Shown here: positions 1-7,626 of the stretch, piece by piece
How the letters are laid out: every line of letters starts with the position of its first letter
Position numbering within the stretch: position 1 is the first letter of the stretch
DNA from: a virus
Reading direction: 5' to 3' (one strand)
IMG/VR virus record: IMGVR_UViG_3300032157_000046
Coordinates: 1-22,257 of that record
Length of the DNA: 22,257 nt
The notes under the pieces: model-generated
Databases searched by the model: none
Told to the model about the DNA's origin: nothing
Seen by the model: only the letters and a program-made list of their open reading frames with translations
Program-made: the position numbers and the translations under genes

Positions 1-2586
1 TCTGATGCAGATAATTATATCACTTCAATCTCTGTACATTTACAATGGATTGATGAAATTATTTGTTTAGCGGTTCCTCCCGAAACACTTACTTGGGAAG
101 AAGCATCTGTTATTGCGGATGAAGTTGGTAGTGTAGTATTATTTAAAACTGAAGGTGAAATGCTAAGTGCATTCATGGATGTTATTGAAGATGCTGATAT
201 TTTAAGTGGTTGGAATAGTGAAGCATATGATATTCCATATGTTGTGAATCGTATCAAGAAAGTCCTTGGCAAACACGAAGCCCGTAAACTATGTCTGTGG
301 GAACAGGAACCTAAGGTTCGAGAATTCGAACGTGGTGGTAAAATCGCATCGACATATGATCTTCTTGGTCGTGTTCATGTGGATTATATGCAAGTCTATA
401 AAAAATATAATTATGAAGAACGCCATAGTTATGCATTGAATGCTATTGCTGAACAAGAACTCGGTGAAACAAAAATTGCATATGAAGGTACGTTGGATGA
501 ATTATATAATGACGACTTTAAAAAATTCTTAGAATATAACATTCAAGACACACGATTACTTGACAGGCTTGATAAGAAACTTCAATTCATTGATTTAGCA
601 AATTCCATTGCACATAGTAATTGTGTGCTTATTCAAACCACAATGGGTGCAGTTGCAGTTACTGATCAAGCAGTTCTATTAGAAGCCCATAGTAAGAATG
701 AAGTCTGTCCAAATAAAAAGCATGATAAAGATGAAGATTCAACACGGGCTGCGGGAGGCTGGGTTGCAACTCCTAGAAAAGGATTCCATAGATGGATTGC
801 ATCTACGGATATGAAGTCGCTATATCCATCTGTTATTCGTGCCTTGAATATGAGTCCAGAAACCATTGTTGGGCAAATCAGGCTTGACCGCACCGACCAG
901 GCTATTAAGGATTTCATTGCTAAAGGTAGCAAATATACATTTGCAGGGTGGTGGAACGATAGATTTAATGTTTTAGAAATGGAAGAATTCTATAATCAAG
1001 ATATTGCTACAAAGATTATACTTGATATGGAAGATGGTTCAGAATTTGAAGTCACTGGTAAAGAACTTTATGACTTAATCTTTAAGGGTGGACAACCATG
1101 GTGCATTAGTGCCAATGGTACAATTTTTAGAACTGATATTGAGGGTGTAATTCCGAGTCTATTAGCACGTTGGTATAATGAACGTAAGGTATTACAGAAA
1201 ATTATGACCAACTATCAAGACATAGAGGACAACGCTAAGATAGAAGGTGTAAAAGTACCCGAAGATTTGTTTATAAACAGTGATATTAGCGATACAGACT
1301 ATAAGGCTAATCCTTATGCTGATTCAGAATCTTATAAACCTGCTAAATTAAAGGAACTTATTGTCGAAGGCCATAAATTGCGTGTTGTTCAATATATGAA
1401 TCACCATAATTTGATGGTTAAGGACGGTAAGGCAATTCACAGGAATCAGAAAGATTTAAAGCGTATCATTGGATATTGGGATAAACGCCAATTGGTTAAG
1501 AAGATTAACTTGAACTCTGCCTATGGAGCTTTGTTAAATGCTGGAAGTCGATTCTTTGATCAGCGCCTTGGACAATCCACTACTTTAACAGGTAGAACCA
1601 TTACCAAACACATGGCGGCTAAAACTAATGAAATGATGACTGGTAGTTATGATCATTATGGAAAAGCCATTGTTTATGGTGATACTGATTCATGTTATTT
1701 TTCTGCATACTCTATTCTTAGAGAAGAAATTGAAAGAGGAGAGATTCTCTGGACAAAAGAGAGTATCATAGATTTGTATAATGATTTAGCGAAAGCAGTT
1801 TCTGCTACCTTTCCTGAATTCTTGCTTGAAAAATTGAATGTGCCTATTAAGCGTTCAACTGGTGTTATTGCAAGTTCGCGTGAAACTGTTTCTGAGACTG
1901 GTATTTGGATGGTTAAGAAGCGTTATGCTTGTTTAATGTATGACAAGGACGGTATTAGGCTTGACGTCGGTGGAAAGCCGGGTAAAGTTAAAGCCATGGG
2001 ATTGGATTTGAAGCGTGCTGATACTCCTAAGTTTGTTCAAACTTTCCTATCAGATATTTTAACTGATGCATTGTGTGATAAGGGTGAAAATGCTGTTATT
2101 GAAAAGATTCGTACATTCAAGGAACAATTTGAAGGTATGAAACCATGGCAGCAAGGAACACCACGTGCTGTTAACAAATTGTCACATTACAGAGATAAAA
2201 TTGAGGCAGCAGGGTTTCAAAAATTAAAAGGTATTGATCCTGGTAATTTGCATGTACCTGGACACGTTTCCGCAAGTCTGGCATGGAATAGACTTAAAGA
2301 AGCAAACATGGATCAACATGCAATGAAAATTATTGATGGACAGAAAATCATTGTATGTAAGTTAAGGGAAACTTCTGAAAATAGATTGAGTAGTATTGCA
2401 TATCCTGTCGATGAAGTTCATTTACCTGAATGGTTCTTAAATCTTCCATTTGACACAGATGGTATGCAAGCAGGTATTGTTGATAAGAAAGTTGAAAACT
2501 TACTAGGTGTTCTAAATTGGGATCTTAGCAGGTCAAATAAAGAACAAGCACATTTGGAAACCTTATTTGACTTCAGCTCTATGTGA
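1..2586 (+). CDS. 43: Family B DNA polymerase, T4 gp43-like (5' partial)
   Basis: This is the replicative phage DNA polymerase with 3'-5' proofreading. The reading frame is open from base 1, so the true start lies outside the window; by comparison with T4 gp43 roughly 120 N-terminal residues, including the ExoI motif, are missing. ExoII is visible as GWNSEAYDIPY (about bases 208-240) and ExoIII as YNIQD (about 535-549). Polymerase motif A is DMKSLYPSVIR (about 808-840), motif B is KKINLNSAYGALLN (about 1498-1540) and motif C is YGDTDS (1675-1692). The flanking order pol-clamp fits a replication module. An internal ATG at 160 would cut into the exonuclease domain, so I do not accept it as the start. 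No frame disruption is seen. The family assignment is secure; the symbol follows T4 usage. Confidence 0.97.
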   Translation, partial: SDADNYITSISVHLQWIDEIICLAVPPETLTWEEASVIADEVGSVVLFKTEGEMLSAFMDVIEDADILSGWNSEAYDIPYVVNRIKKVLGKHEARKLCLWEQEPKVREFERGGKIASTYDLLGRVHVDYMQVYKKYNYEERHSYALNAIAEQELGETKIAYEGTLDELYNDDFKKFLEYNIQDTRLLDRLDKKLQFIDLANSIAHSNCVLIQTTMGAVAVTDQAVLLEAHSKNEVCPNKKHDKDEDSTRAAGGWVATPRKGFHRWIASTDMKSLYPSVIRALNMSPETIVGQIRLDRTDQAIKDFIAKGSKYTFAGWWNDRFNVLEMEEFYNQDIATKIILDMEDGSEFEVTGKELYDLIFKGGQPWCISANGTIFRTDIEGVIPSLLARWYNERKVLQKIMTNYQDIEDNAKIEGVKVPEDLFINSDISDTDYKANPYADSESYKPAKLKELIVEGHKLRVVQYMNHHNLMVKDGKAIHRNQKDLKRIIGYWDKRQLVKKINLNSAYGALLNAGSRFFDQRLGQSTTLTGRTITKHMAAKTNEMMTGSYDHYGKAIVYGDTDSCYFSAYSILREEIERGEILWTKESIIDLYNDLAKAVSATFPEFLLEKLNVPIKRSTGVIASSRETVSETGIWMVKKRYACLMYDKDGIRLDVGGKPGKVKAMGLDLKRADTPKFVQTFLSDILTDALCDKGENAVIEKIRTFKEQFEGMKPWQQGTPRAVNKLSHYRDKIEAAGFQKLKGIDPGNLHVPGHVSASLAWNRLKEANMDQHAMKIIDGQKIIVCKLRETSENRLSSIAYPVDEVHLPEWFLNLPFDTDGMQAGIVDKKVENLLGVLNWDLSRSNKEQAHLETLFDFSSM

Positions 2587-2591
2587 AACGT

Positions 2592-2620
2592 TTGACATTC
2601 TTTATGAAATGTTATATAAT
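2592..2620 (+). promoter_or_regulatory. Consensus sigma-70 promoter for the clamp/modification block
   Basis: TTGACA (2592-2597), a 17-base spacer and TATAAT (2615-2620): both hexamers match the bacterial consensus exactly. It starts six bases after the polymerase stop codon. The predicted transcription start near 2627 leaves about 15 bases of leader, which contain a strong GGAGG (2629-2633) ahead of the clamp ATG. It is likely a strong early promoter read by unmodified host RNA polymerase. Confidence 0.88.
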
Positions 2621-2641
2621 GTGATAATGGAGGAATTTATT

Positions 2642-3373
2642 ATGCTATTAGATTCATTGAAGGATATTGTAAAGCACACTCATTCGTTGGGCTTTATTGA
2701 AATGGTTAAATTAGTAGGAACAGCAAAGGATGCTAAGATTGAAGCAATTGACGCTGATAAGTCAGTTGTATTATATGGGGATTTATATCAACCTCTTAAA
2801 GAAATAGAAGCCACGATAGGATTATCACGTATGGGACTCTTAAAGGGATTTATAGAATTGCATGGTGATTCTAAGATTTCAGTTGAAGTTGAAACTCGTG
2901 GTACTGCATCTGTACCAACAGAATTAAAATTTGATGATGGCGAGGGTGACGTTGCATCTTATCGTTTTATGAGTGAAACAGTTGCAAATGATCAAATTAA
3001 AGTTCCACCATTTAAAGGTGCAGTATGGAATGTGACAGTTAAGCCAGAAAAGGCAAAAATTGATAGACTTAGCAAATATCAAGGTGTTCTTGGAAATAAC
3101 GAAAAGCGTTTTATTGTTTCAACAAAGAATGATGTGTTGAATTTTTCAATAGGAAATGGTCCTACAGATAGAAGTAATCTTCCGTTTGCATTAGGTATTA
3201 CAGGTTCTTTGAAACATCAATGGTCATGGCCATTGGCTCAAGTCTTGAGTATTCTTAAATTAAATGATGGAGGTGATGTCACAATGCATTTCTCGGATAT
3301 GGGTGCATTGAAGATTGACGTTGATAGTGGCGTTGGAAAGTATAGTTACATTCTCCCAGCAACAAAGGCCTAA
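2642..3373 (+). CDS. 45: DNA polymerase sliding clamp, gp45-like
   Basis: Predicted 243-residue processivity clamp that would ring DNA and tether the polymerase; in T4 it is also the mobile activator of late transcription. Support comes from its place directly after the polymerase gene, its length (T4 gp45 is 228 residues), the absence of catalytic motifs, the mixed alpha/beta pattern and a C-terminal YSYILPA strand typical of clamp folds. The start is set by GGAGG at 2629-2633, eight bases upstream. An upstream ATG at 2627 would place the ribosome site inside the coding region, and the 2567 ATG precedes the promoter. The gene is the first of a long rightward block and its TAA overlaps the next ATG. 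Primary-sequence similarity between clamps is low, so the call rests partly on context. Confidence 0.8.
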   Translation: MLLDSLKDIVKHTHSLGFIEMVKLVGTAKDAKIEAIDADKSVVLYGDLYQPLKEIEATIGLSRMGLLKGFIELHGDSKISVEVETRGTASVPTELKFDDGEGDVASYRFMSETVANDQIKVPPFKGAVWNVTVKPEKAKIDRLSKYQGVLGNNEKRFIVSTKNDVLNFSIGNGPTDRSNLPFALGITGSLKHQWSWPLAQVLSILKLNDGGDVTMHFSDMGALKIDVDSGVGKYSYILPATKA

Positions 3374-3537
3374 TGGAATTTCCGGAAAGTATAGATCCAG
3401 ATTCTGAACAGAAATTAGCTGAAAAGCTAAGTATGGATCCGACTGACTATGAATATCTCGAATTTATTCGCAGACATATGAAATATATTGTTGCGGAAGA
3501 AAACAAAAAACAAGATCCAGATAATGACAAACAATAG
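3373..3537 (+). CDS. Small acidic hypothetical protein (54 aa)
   Basis: This 54-residue frame starts at the ATG that overlaps the clamp stop (TAATG) and ends 14 bases inside the next gene. The start/stop coupling on both sides supports it as a real translated gene. The protein is strongly charged: an acidic N-terminus (MEFPESIDPDSEQKLAEKL), a short amphipathic middle (YEYLEFIRRHMKYIV) and a polar tail. No domain is recognised. In T4-like phages the clamp neighbourhood encodes small replication or transcription accessory proteins, but nothing here shows such a role. Confidence 0.7.
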   Translation: MEFPESIDPDSEQKLAEKLSMDPTDYEYLEFIRRHMKYIVAEENKKQDPDNDKQ

Positions 3538-5095
3538 AGTAAATTTTACAGAAAGAAATGATACTGGTGGCTGGGCAAAATATTTGCCAGCCATTAGTGG
3601 TTTTTACACGACGCACCTAGGAAAGGATCTTGCAGATGAAACTTTTGTTCCTGTAAGTCGTTTACCTGAAAAATTTGAATTTGGCCTACAAGGATTAAAT
3701 TTCTTAGATCCAGAATATAGTTATTTCAATTATAAATATGCTCTATTTTCTGCAGGTCACGCAGAAAGAAATTTAGCTAAATGCAATGATAGGGAACCTA
3801 TGATTCACAAGCGTGATCGTAAGAATACTGTTATTATTGGTGATTCGGGTGGATTTCAGATTGCAAAGGGAGTTATTAAACTAGATTGGTCTACGGTTAT
3901 GACTCCAGCCGGTGATAAATTGCGTGAAGAAATTTTACGTTATCTCGAACATACAGCGGACTGGTCTATGACGTTAGATGTTCCAGCATTTGCAGCATCA
4001 CCCGGTTTTAGCGAACGGACTGGACTTACCAAGTTTGAAGATTGTATTGATGTTACAGAATACAATTTAAATTATTTTATGAAACATCGAATTCCAGGTA
4101 AGACTAAGTTTTTGAATGTTATGTCTGGTAGCGATAATGCAAATTCTAAAGTTTGGTATGATCGTGTTAAGAAATATAGCATGCCTAGCGAAGTAGCAGA
4201 TATGGGATATTCAAAAGATCGTACTTTTGAAGGTTGGGCATTTGCAGGTGTTAATATGAGAAATATGCCTACCTTGCTTTCTCGTATGCTTGATTTGCGT
4301 AATGATGGACTACTAGAAGGAAAGGATTGGATCCACTTTCTTGGTGTAGGCAGACTCGACTGGGCATGTTTTCTGACATCAATCGAACGCCAATTAAAGA
4401 AATATGATAATCCTAATATCAATCTTAGTTTTGATGCCGCAAGTCCATTCGTAGCGGCTGGTGGATATGCATTATCTTACACTTATAATAAATTTGCACC
4501 AGATCAACTTACATACTCAATGAGTAAAGGTGTTGATGATAAATCTTTAAAAGGTAATAAACTTGCAATGCCATTTCAAGGTCCAATAATGGAGAGATTA
4601 ACCACTGCTGATATGTGTGTTATGGGTCCTAATGATAAAAACAAGCATGGAAAAGAAGGTAAGACAAGCTGGGATACCACTACCTATGCATTAGTTATGG
4701 CTCATAATGTGTACAACCATATTCAGGCAATTCAAGAAATTAATAGACTTGCTGATATTGAATATGCTACTCAGAAAAATGTAAATTTTAGAGATTGGTA
4801 TCAGAGCCAAAATAAGAAAACAAAACAAAATGATAAAAGTAGATTTATACCTAATACCATAATCTACTTTAACCAGTTTGTCGAAGAATTGTTTGATCCT
4901 TCTAATAAAAATCCGTATAATATGCTTAAAGAGTATAATGCATTCCTTGAATGTTTTAGCTTTGGTGAAAAGAAGAAAGCGTCTGAATTCAATACTTTCT
5001 TTGGTGATGACATTGAAGAAGATGAAGTTCATGAAATTCATGGAGAGGATCTTGCAGGAGAATATGATATGGAGAATCCACCCGAAGATGAATGA
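3524..5095 (+). CDS. dpdA: TGT-like 7-deazaguanine DNA transglycosylase (DpdA-like)
   Basis: This 523-residue protein belongs to the tRNA-guanine transglycosylase superfamily and most likely exchanges guanine in DNA for a 7-deazaguanine base. DSGGFQ at residues 107-112 is the TGT substrate-binding motif. Later segments TLDVPAF, GVNMRN, FLGVG and LSFDAASP follow the TGT barrel order, with D304 a candidate for the catalytic nucleophile. It is longer than bacterial TGT (about 375 residues) and I see no CxCxxC zinc site, which fits the DNA-acting DpdA branch rather than tRNA-acting TGT. QueD-like and QueE genes in the same block support a DNA-modification role. ATG 3524 is preferred over TTG 3488. 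The C-terminus is very acidic. A tRNA-acting archaeosine-type enzyme is the main alternative. Confidence 0.85.
   Translation: MTNNRVNFTERNDTGGWAKYLPAISGFYTTHLGKDLADETFVPVSRLPEKFEFGLQGLNFLDPEYSYFNYKYALFSAGHAERNLAKCNDREPMIHKRDRKNTVIIGDSGGFQIAKGVIKLDWSTVMTPAGDKLREEILRYLEHTADWSMTLDVPAFAASPGFSERTGLTKFEDCIDVTEYNLNYFMKHRIPGKTKFLNVMSGSDNANSKVWYDRVKKYSMPSEVADMGYSKDRTFEGWAFAGVNMRNMPTLLSRMLDLRNDGLLEGKDWIHFLGVGRLDWACFLTSIERQLKKYDNPNINLSFDAASPFVAAGGYALSYTYNKFAPDQLTYSMSKGVDDKSLKGNKLAMPFQGPIMERLTTADMCVMGPNDKNKHGKEGKTSWDTTTYALVMAHNVYNHIQAIQEINRLADIEYATQKNVNFRDWYQSQNKKTKQNDKSRFIPNTIIYFNQFVEELFDPSNKNPYNMLKEYNAFLECFSFGEKKKASEFNTFFGDDIEEDEVHEIHGEDLAGEYDMENPPEDE
3568..3593 (+). other. Strong hairpin early in dpdA
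   Basis: About 45 bases into dpdA, 3568-3578/9 pairs with 3583-3593: an 11-base-pair stem with one bulged G and a 3-base loop (ATA). A run of five T lies at 3601-3605, seven bases after the stem. It could pause or partly terminate transcription, or slow translation of dpdA; the offset T-run makes a true terminator less likely. The sequence also codes for GGWAKYLPAI, so chance is possible. Confidence 0.45.
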
Positions 5096-5321
5096 ATATC
5101 TTCAAAAAGAACTTTCTAGATTAGAATCACTGATTGCAACTCAGGTAGATTGTATAGGTGGTAGCGGAGATGCAATTCAATATATGCATGGAATGGCCAA
5201 TGGAATGATCCTTGCTCATTGCATGTTTGCAAACCAAAAACCTGCATTTATTAAACGTGTACGCAAACCTTATGGAAGAAACATTAGGCATAAATCAGCA
5301 AAATCGAAGAGGCATAGATAA
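5088..5321 (+). CDS. Hypothetical protein (77 aa), basic C-terminus
   Basis: The 77-residue frame starts at ATG 5088, overlapping the dpdA stop by eight bases. The protein is an N-terminal helical stretch (NEYLQKELSRLESLIATQ), a middle with repeated Met/Gly (GDAIQYMHGMANGMILAHCMF) and a strongly basic tail (KRVRKPYGRN...KSAKSKRHR) that could contact nucleic acid. I recognise no family. Longer readings of this frame start inside dpdA and look like out-of-frame dpdA, so the late start is preferred. Confidence 0.65.
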   Translation: MNEYLQKELSRLESLIATQVDCIGGSGDAIQYMHGMANGMILAHCMFANQKPAFIKRVRKPYGRNIRHKSAKSKRHR

Positions 5322-5322
5322 G

Positions 5323-5544
5323 ATGAAATGGGCAGCTAAAGATACGGAAGCTAATTTAGATTCCTGGAGTGAATGGTTTGCTTGGTATCCAGTGAAAATA
5401 GGTTCATCATGGATTTGGTTAGAAATGGTTGTCAGGCAGATGCAAAGACCTTATTATTATAGGCTTATTGATAAGATTTTCTTTATGCCTAGCTACAATT
5501 ATAAAGAATCCATACTTGACGTGATTAAGGATAGAAATGACTGA
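5323..5544 (+). CDS. Small aromatic hypothetical protein (73 aa)
   Basis: ATG 5323 follows the preceding stop by one base (TAAGATG), with AGAGG about a dozen bases upstream. The 73-residue product is rich in aromatic residues: the core WSEWFAWYPVKIGSSWIWLEMVVR has five tryptophans, followed by a Tyr/Phe-rich basic stretch. W..WFAW.PV......W.WL.. patterns are familiar from short phage proteins of unknown function, probably small beta-sheet domains. No catalytic motif is seen. The next small gene starts eight bases before this stop. Confidence 0.7.
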   Translation: MKWAAKDTEANLDSWSEWFAWYPVKIGSSWIWLEMVVRQMQRPYYYRLIDKIFFMPSYNYKESILDVIKDRND

Positions 5545-5683
5545 ATTTTTAATAATAATCGGAATTTCTTTTATAGCATTATGTGTGATACTGACACCAA
5601 TAGTTGCGTTTTCCTTCAGAAAAGAATTAATGGCCGCATATAGGGAATATAAAGATGAGCAAAAAAGAATACCGGAAAGATGA
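5537..5683 (+). CDS. Small single-pass membrane protein (48 aa)
   Basis: ATG 5537 lies eight bases before the preceding stop codon and the frame ends 29 bases inside the next gene. The 48-residue product begins with a long hydrophobic segment (about residues 4-25, FLIIIGISFIALCVILTPIVAF), then a charged helical tail (RKELMAAYREYKDEQKR). This is the layout of a single-pass inner-membrane miniprotein with a cytoplasmic or periplasmic tail. Membrane miniproteins of this type in phages are often linked to lysis control or superinfection exclusion, but no specific homology is seen. Confidence 0.7.
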   Translation: MTEFLIIIGISFIALCVILTPIVAFSFRKELMAAYREYKDEQKRIPER

Positions 5684-6089
5684 TGAAGCACCTTCCGATA
5701 TGTTTATAAATGCATTATCTGGTTATGGTGTCGGTTCTCCAGATTTAACTTGTGGTTGGTGTAATAGAATACACTTATGTCCAACTTCAGACTCATACAA
5801 ATTAGATGAAGATCATGGAAAAGGATGGAAAGAATATTGTGAAGAAGAATATAAAAATAATCCTGAAGGTGTAATACTTCATTGGAACTATGATTCGGTG
5901 TCTGGACAAGAAATAAATGGAATTTTATTTGTCATTGATTGTCCTTGTAACGGATTGATCAGATATGAAAAGTTTATTTGGGCAGAAAGAGATACTATTC
6001 GAAATTATTTAAAAGCTCGCACAGAACAAGAATATCAATGGGCCCAAGAAGAACTAACAAAAAATAAATTAGCAGGAATTAGTAAATGA
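5655..6089 (+). CDS. Cys-rich hypothetical protein (144 aa)
   Basis: The 144-residue protein starts at ATG 5655, inside the end of the membrane miniprotein gene, with AGGGA upstream at about 5642. It has a CGWC..HLC cluster near residues 33-42 and a second CPC pair near residue 98. Together these could bind zinc or iron, or form disulfides. The C-terminal third is helical (RDTIRNYLKARTEQEYQWAQEELTKNK). I do not recognise the family. It sits midway in the rightward block, with a one-base gap to the next gene. Confidence 0.75.
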   Translation: MSKKEYRKDDEAPSDMFINALSGYGVGSPDLTCGWCNRIHLCPTSDSYKLDEDHGKGWKEYCEEEYKNNPEGVILHWNYDSVSGQEINGILFVIDCPCNGLIRYEKFIWAERDTIRNYLKARTEQEYQWAQEELTKNKLAGISK

Positions 6090-6090
6090 T

Positions 6091-6339
6091 ATGGGAAAGG
6101 TAATATCTGATCATCTCGACCTATTAGGACAACCTTTAGCAGAAGGTAATTATGTTGCGGTATCGCATCATAATATGCTACAAGTGTGTCAAATCAAAAA
6201 ATTAAATCCAAAAATGATGCGAGTCATGCCTGTCAGGAATCATTACAGGCATGATGGATTTTTAATTTATTCAAATCAAGCAGTATTATTATCTGGTCAA
6301 GATGCTTTGGCATATATATTAACCTACGCAGGTGTATAA
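6091..6339 (+). CDS. Hypothetical protein (82 aa), SH3-like pattern
   Basis: The 82-residue protein starts at ATG 6091, two bases after the preceding TGA, and its stop overlaps the next ATG (TAATG). The pattern G-x-P-L-x-E-G-x-Y-V-A-V followed by short strands (MLQVCQIKKLNPKMMRVMPV) looks like a small barrel (SH3/KOW-like) fold, which is a weak inference. The middle of the gene carries an inverted repeat followed by a T-run (6224-6263), described separately. No function can be given. Confidence 0.75.
   Translation: MGKVISDHLDLLGQPLAEGNYVAVSHHNMLQVCQIKKLNPKMMRVMPVRNHYRHDGFLIYSNQAVLLSGQDALAYILTYAGV
6224..6263 (+). terminator. Terminator-like hairpin inside a coding gene
   Basis: TCATGCCTGT (6224-6233) and ACAGGCATGA (6245-6254) form a perfect 10-base-pair stem with an 11-base loop; TTTTT follows at 6259-6263, four bases after the stem. 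It lies in the middle of the 82-residue gene, far from any gene end. The T-run is offset, so at most a partial terminator or pause site; it may also be a protein-binding site. Confidence 0.4.
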
Positions 6340-6557
6340 TGGAAAAGAAAATATTAACCGAAGAGGAAGAAGCAGATGAGATTGTAAAAAGACTTGCAAC
6401 TCATCCAGCACCACCAGAATCTTTTAGTAACCGGTATTTTCGCACGGTAATTCTTCCATTAATTAGAAGCGTAGAACCGAAAACAATAGCTGCCGACATT
6501 TTAAGTGTCCAACCAATGTGGCAAGAAAAGGATAAAGATGAAGATTTACATAGTTGA
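6339..6557 (+). CDS. Small acidic hypothetical protein (72 aa)
   Basis: ATG 6339 shares a base with the preceding TAA. The 72-residue product has an acidic start (EKKILTEEEEADEIVKRL), a proline-containing middle (THPAPPESF) and a helical region (YFRTVILPLIRSVEPKTIAADILSVQPMW). It is mostly helical and soluble. The last 20 bases overlap the glycosyltransferase gene, which indicates translational coupling. No family is recognised. Confidence 0.72.
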   Translation: MEKKILTEEEEADEIVKRLATHPAPPESFSNRYFRTVILPLIRSVEPKTIAADILSVQPMWQEKDKDEDLHS

Positions 6558-7617
6558 CTTAGAATCTGTCCCTTCAAGATATACATGTGAATGGAAAACA
6601 TATCTTCCAGAAATGTTAAGAGCCGAAGTTAAAAAATCTGGTAAAGATATTGAAGTTATTAACATTTCTGGAGGAGAACAATCTATTGAAGCCACTCCAG
6701 GAGCATTCTTAAATTTTCAACAAACTAACATATACAAAAACAATCAATTGAATGACATAGCACAGAGATTTTCTACAGAAATAAAACCCGGTGATAAATT
6801 TGTATTTGCAGATGCGTGGCATACTGGTATTTTGCAATTGAAATACATGAGTGAGTTATTAAATATTCCTGTAGAAATACATGCATTATGGCATGCCGGT
6901 AGTTATGATCCACATGACTTTCTTGGACGCTTAATTAAGAATAAGGCATGGACGTATAATACAGAACGAGCATTATATCACGCCATTGATCATAATTATT
7001 TTGCAACAGACTTTCATATTGATTTGTTTGTAAAAACAATTATTGGAAATCAATCGTATATTATGATGGATATATTGACTGAGAAGATTATTCGATCTGG
7101 ATGGCCAATGGATTATATGCCTTCTATCACAAAGGATATAAAAAGTTCTAAAGAAGATATTATTGTTTTCCCACACCGTATAGCTCCAGAAAAGCAAGTT
7201 GATATATTCCGTGATTTAGCAAAAGAAATGCCTCAATATCAATTTATTGTGTGTCAAGATAATAAGCTAACTAAGTTAGAATATCATAAATTATACAGTA
7301 GGTCAAAAGTTATGTGGTCTGCAAATCTTCAAGAAACATTGGGAATTAGTCCATTTGAAGGTGCATTGCATGGTGTTTATCCATTATTACCTAATAGGTT
7401 GAGTTATACAGAAATGTATCCAGATCAGTTTTTATATCCGTCTGAATGGACAGTATCATTCGAAGCATATACAAAGCATAAGGCCGATGTAATTGCAATA
7501 ATAGACAGGGCCATGAAATCCCATTCGTCAATGTTAGATGACATAGAGAAATTATCAAATCATTTATTACAAGAGTATTTTACAGCTACGTCATTAGTAG
7601 AAAAATTAATTAATTAA
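6538..7617 (+). CDS. GT4-like (GT-B fold) glycosyltransferase
   Basis: This 359-residue protein has the C-terminal half of a retaining GT4-type glycosyltransferase. VFPHRIAPEKQVDIFRDLA (about residues 208-226) is the donor-domain start seen in such enzymes. ETLGISPFEGALHGVYPLLPNR contains the EX7E motif (E266 and E274) followed by the G.YPLLP turn that binds the sugar-nucleotide donor. The N-terminal half (MKIYIVDLESVPSRY...FVFADAWHTGILQLKY) would be the acceptor domain. ATG 6538 overlaps the preceding gene by 20 bases; the longer in-frame start at 6505 lies deeper in it. The acceptor is unknown. Position between dpdA, QueD-like and queE suggests modified DNA as one possible acceptor; host surface or protein glycosylation are alternatives. 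Confidence 0.8.
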   Translation: MKIYIVDLESVPSRYTCEWKTYLPEMLRAEVKKSGKDIEVINISGGEQSIEATPGAFLNFQQTNIYKNNQLNDIAQRFSTEIKPGDKFVFADAWHTGILQLKYMSELLNIPVEIHALWHAGSYDPHDFLGRLIKNKAWTYNTERALYHAIDHNYFATDFHIDLFVKTIIGNQSYIMMDILTEKIIRSGWPMDYMPSITKDIKSSKEDIIVFPHRIAPEKQVDIFRDLAKEMPQYQFIVCQDNKLTKLEYHKLYSRSKVMWSANLQETLGISPFEGALHGVYPLLPNRLSYTEMYPDQFLYPSEWTVSFEAYTKHKADVIAIIDRAMKSHSSMLDDIEKLSNHLLQEYFTATSLVEKLIN

Positions 7618-7626
7618 GGGAAAATT

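Noticed and set aside
160-2586. DNA polymerase starting at the internal ATG 160
   Set aside because: The frame is open from base 1 and residues upstream of 160 continue the exonuclease domain, so the gene is cut by the window edge.
2567-2641. Upstream starts for the clamp gene at 2567 or 2627
   Set aside because: 2567 lies before the promoter and within the polymerase gene; 2627 overlaps the GGAGG ribosome site that serves ATG 2642.
3488-3523. TTG 3488 as start of the dpdA-like gene
   Set aside because: The extra residues (LRKKTKNKIQI) come from out-of-frame reading of the 54-residue gene and ATG 3524 gives a normal coupled start.
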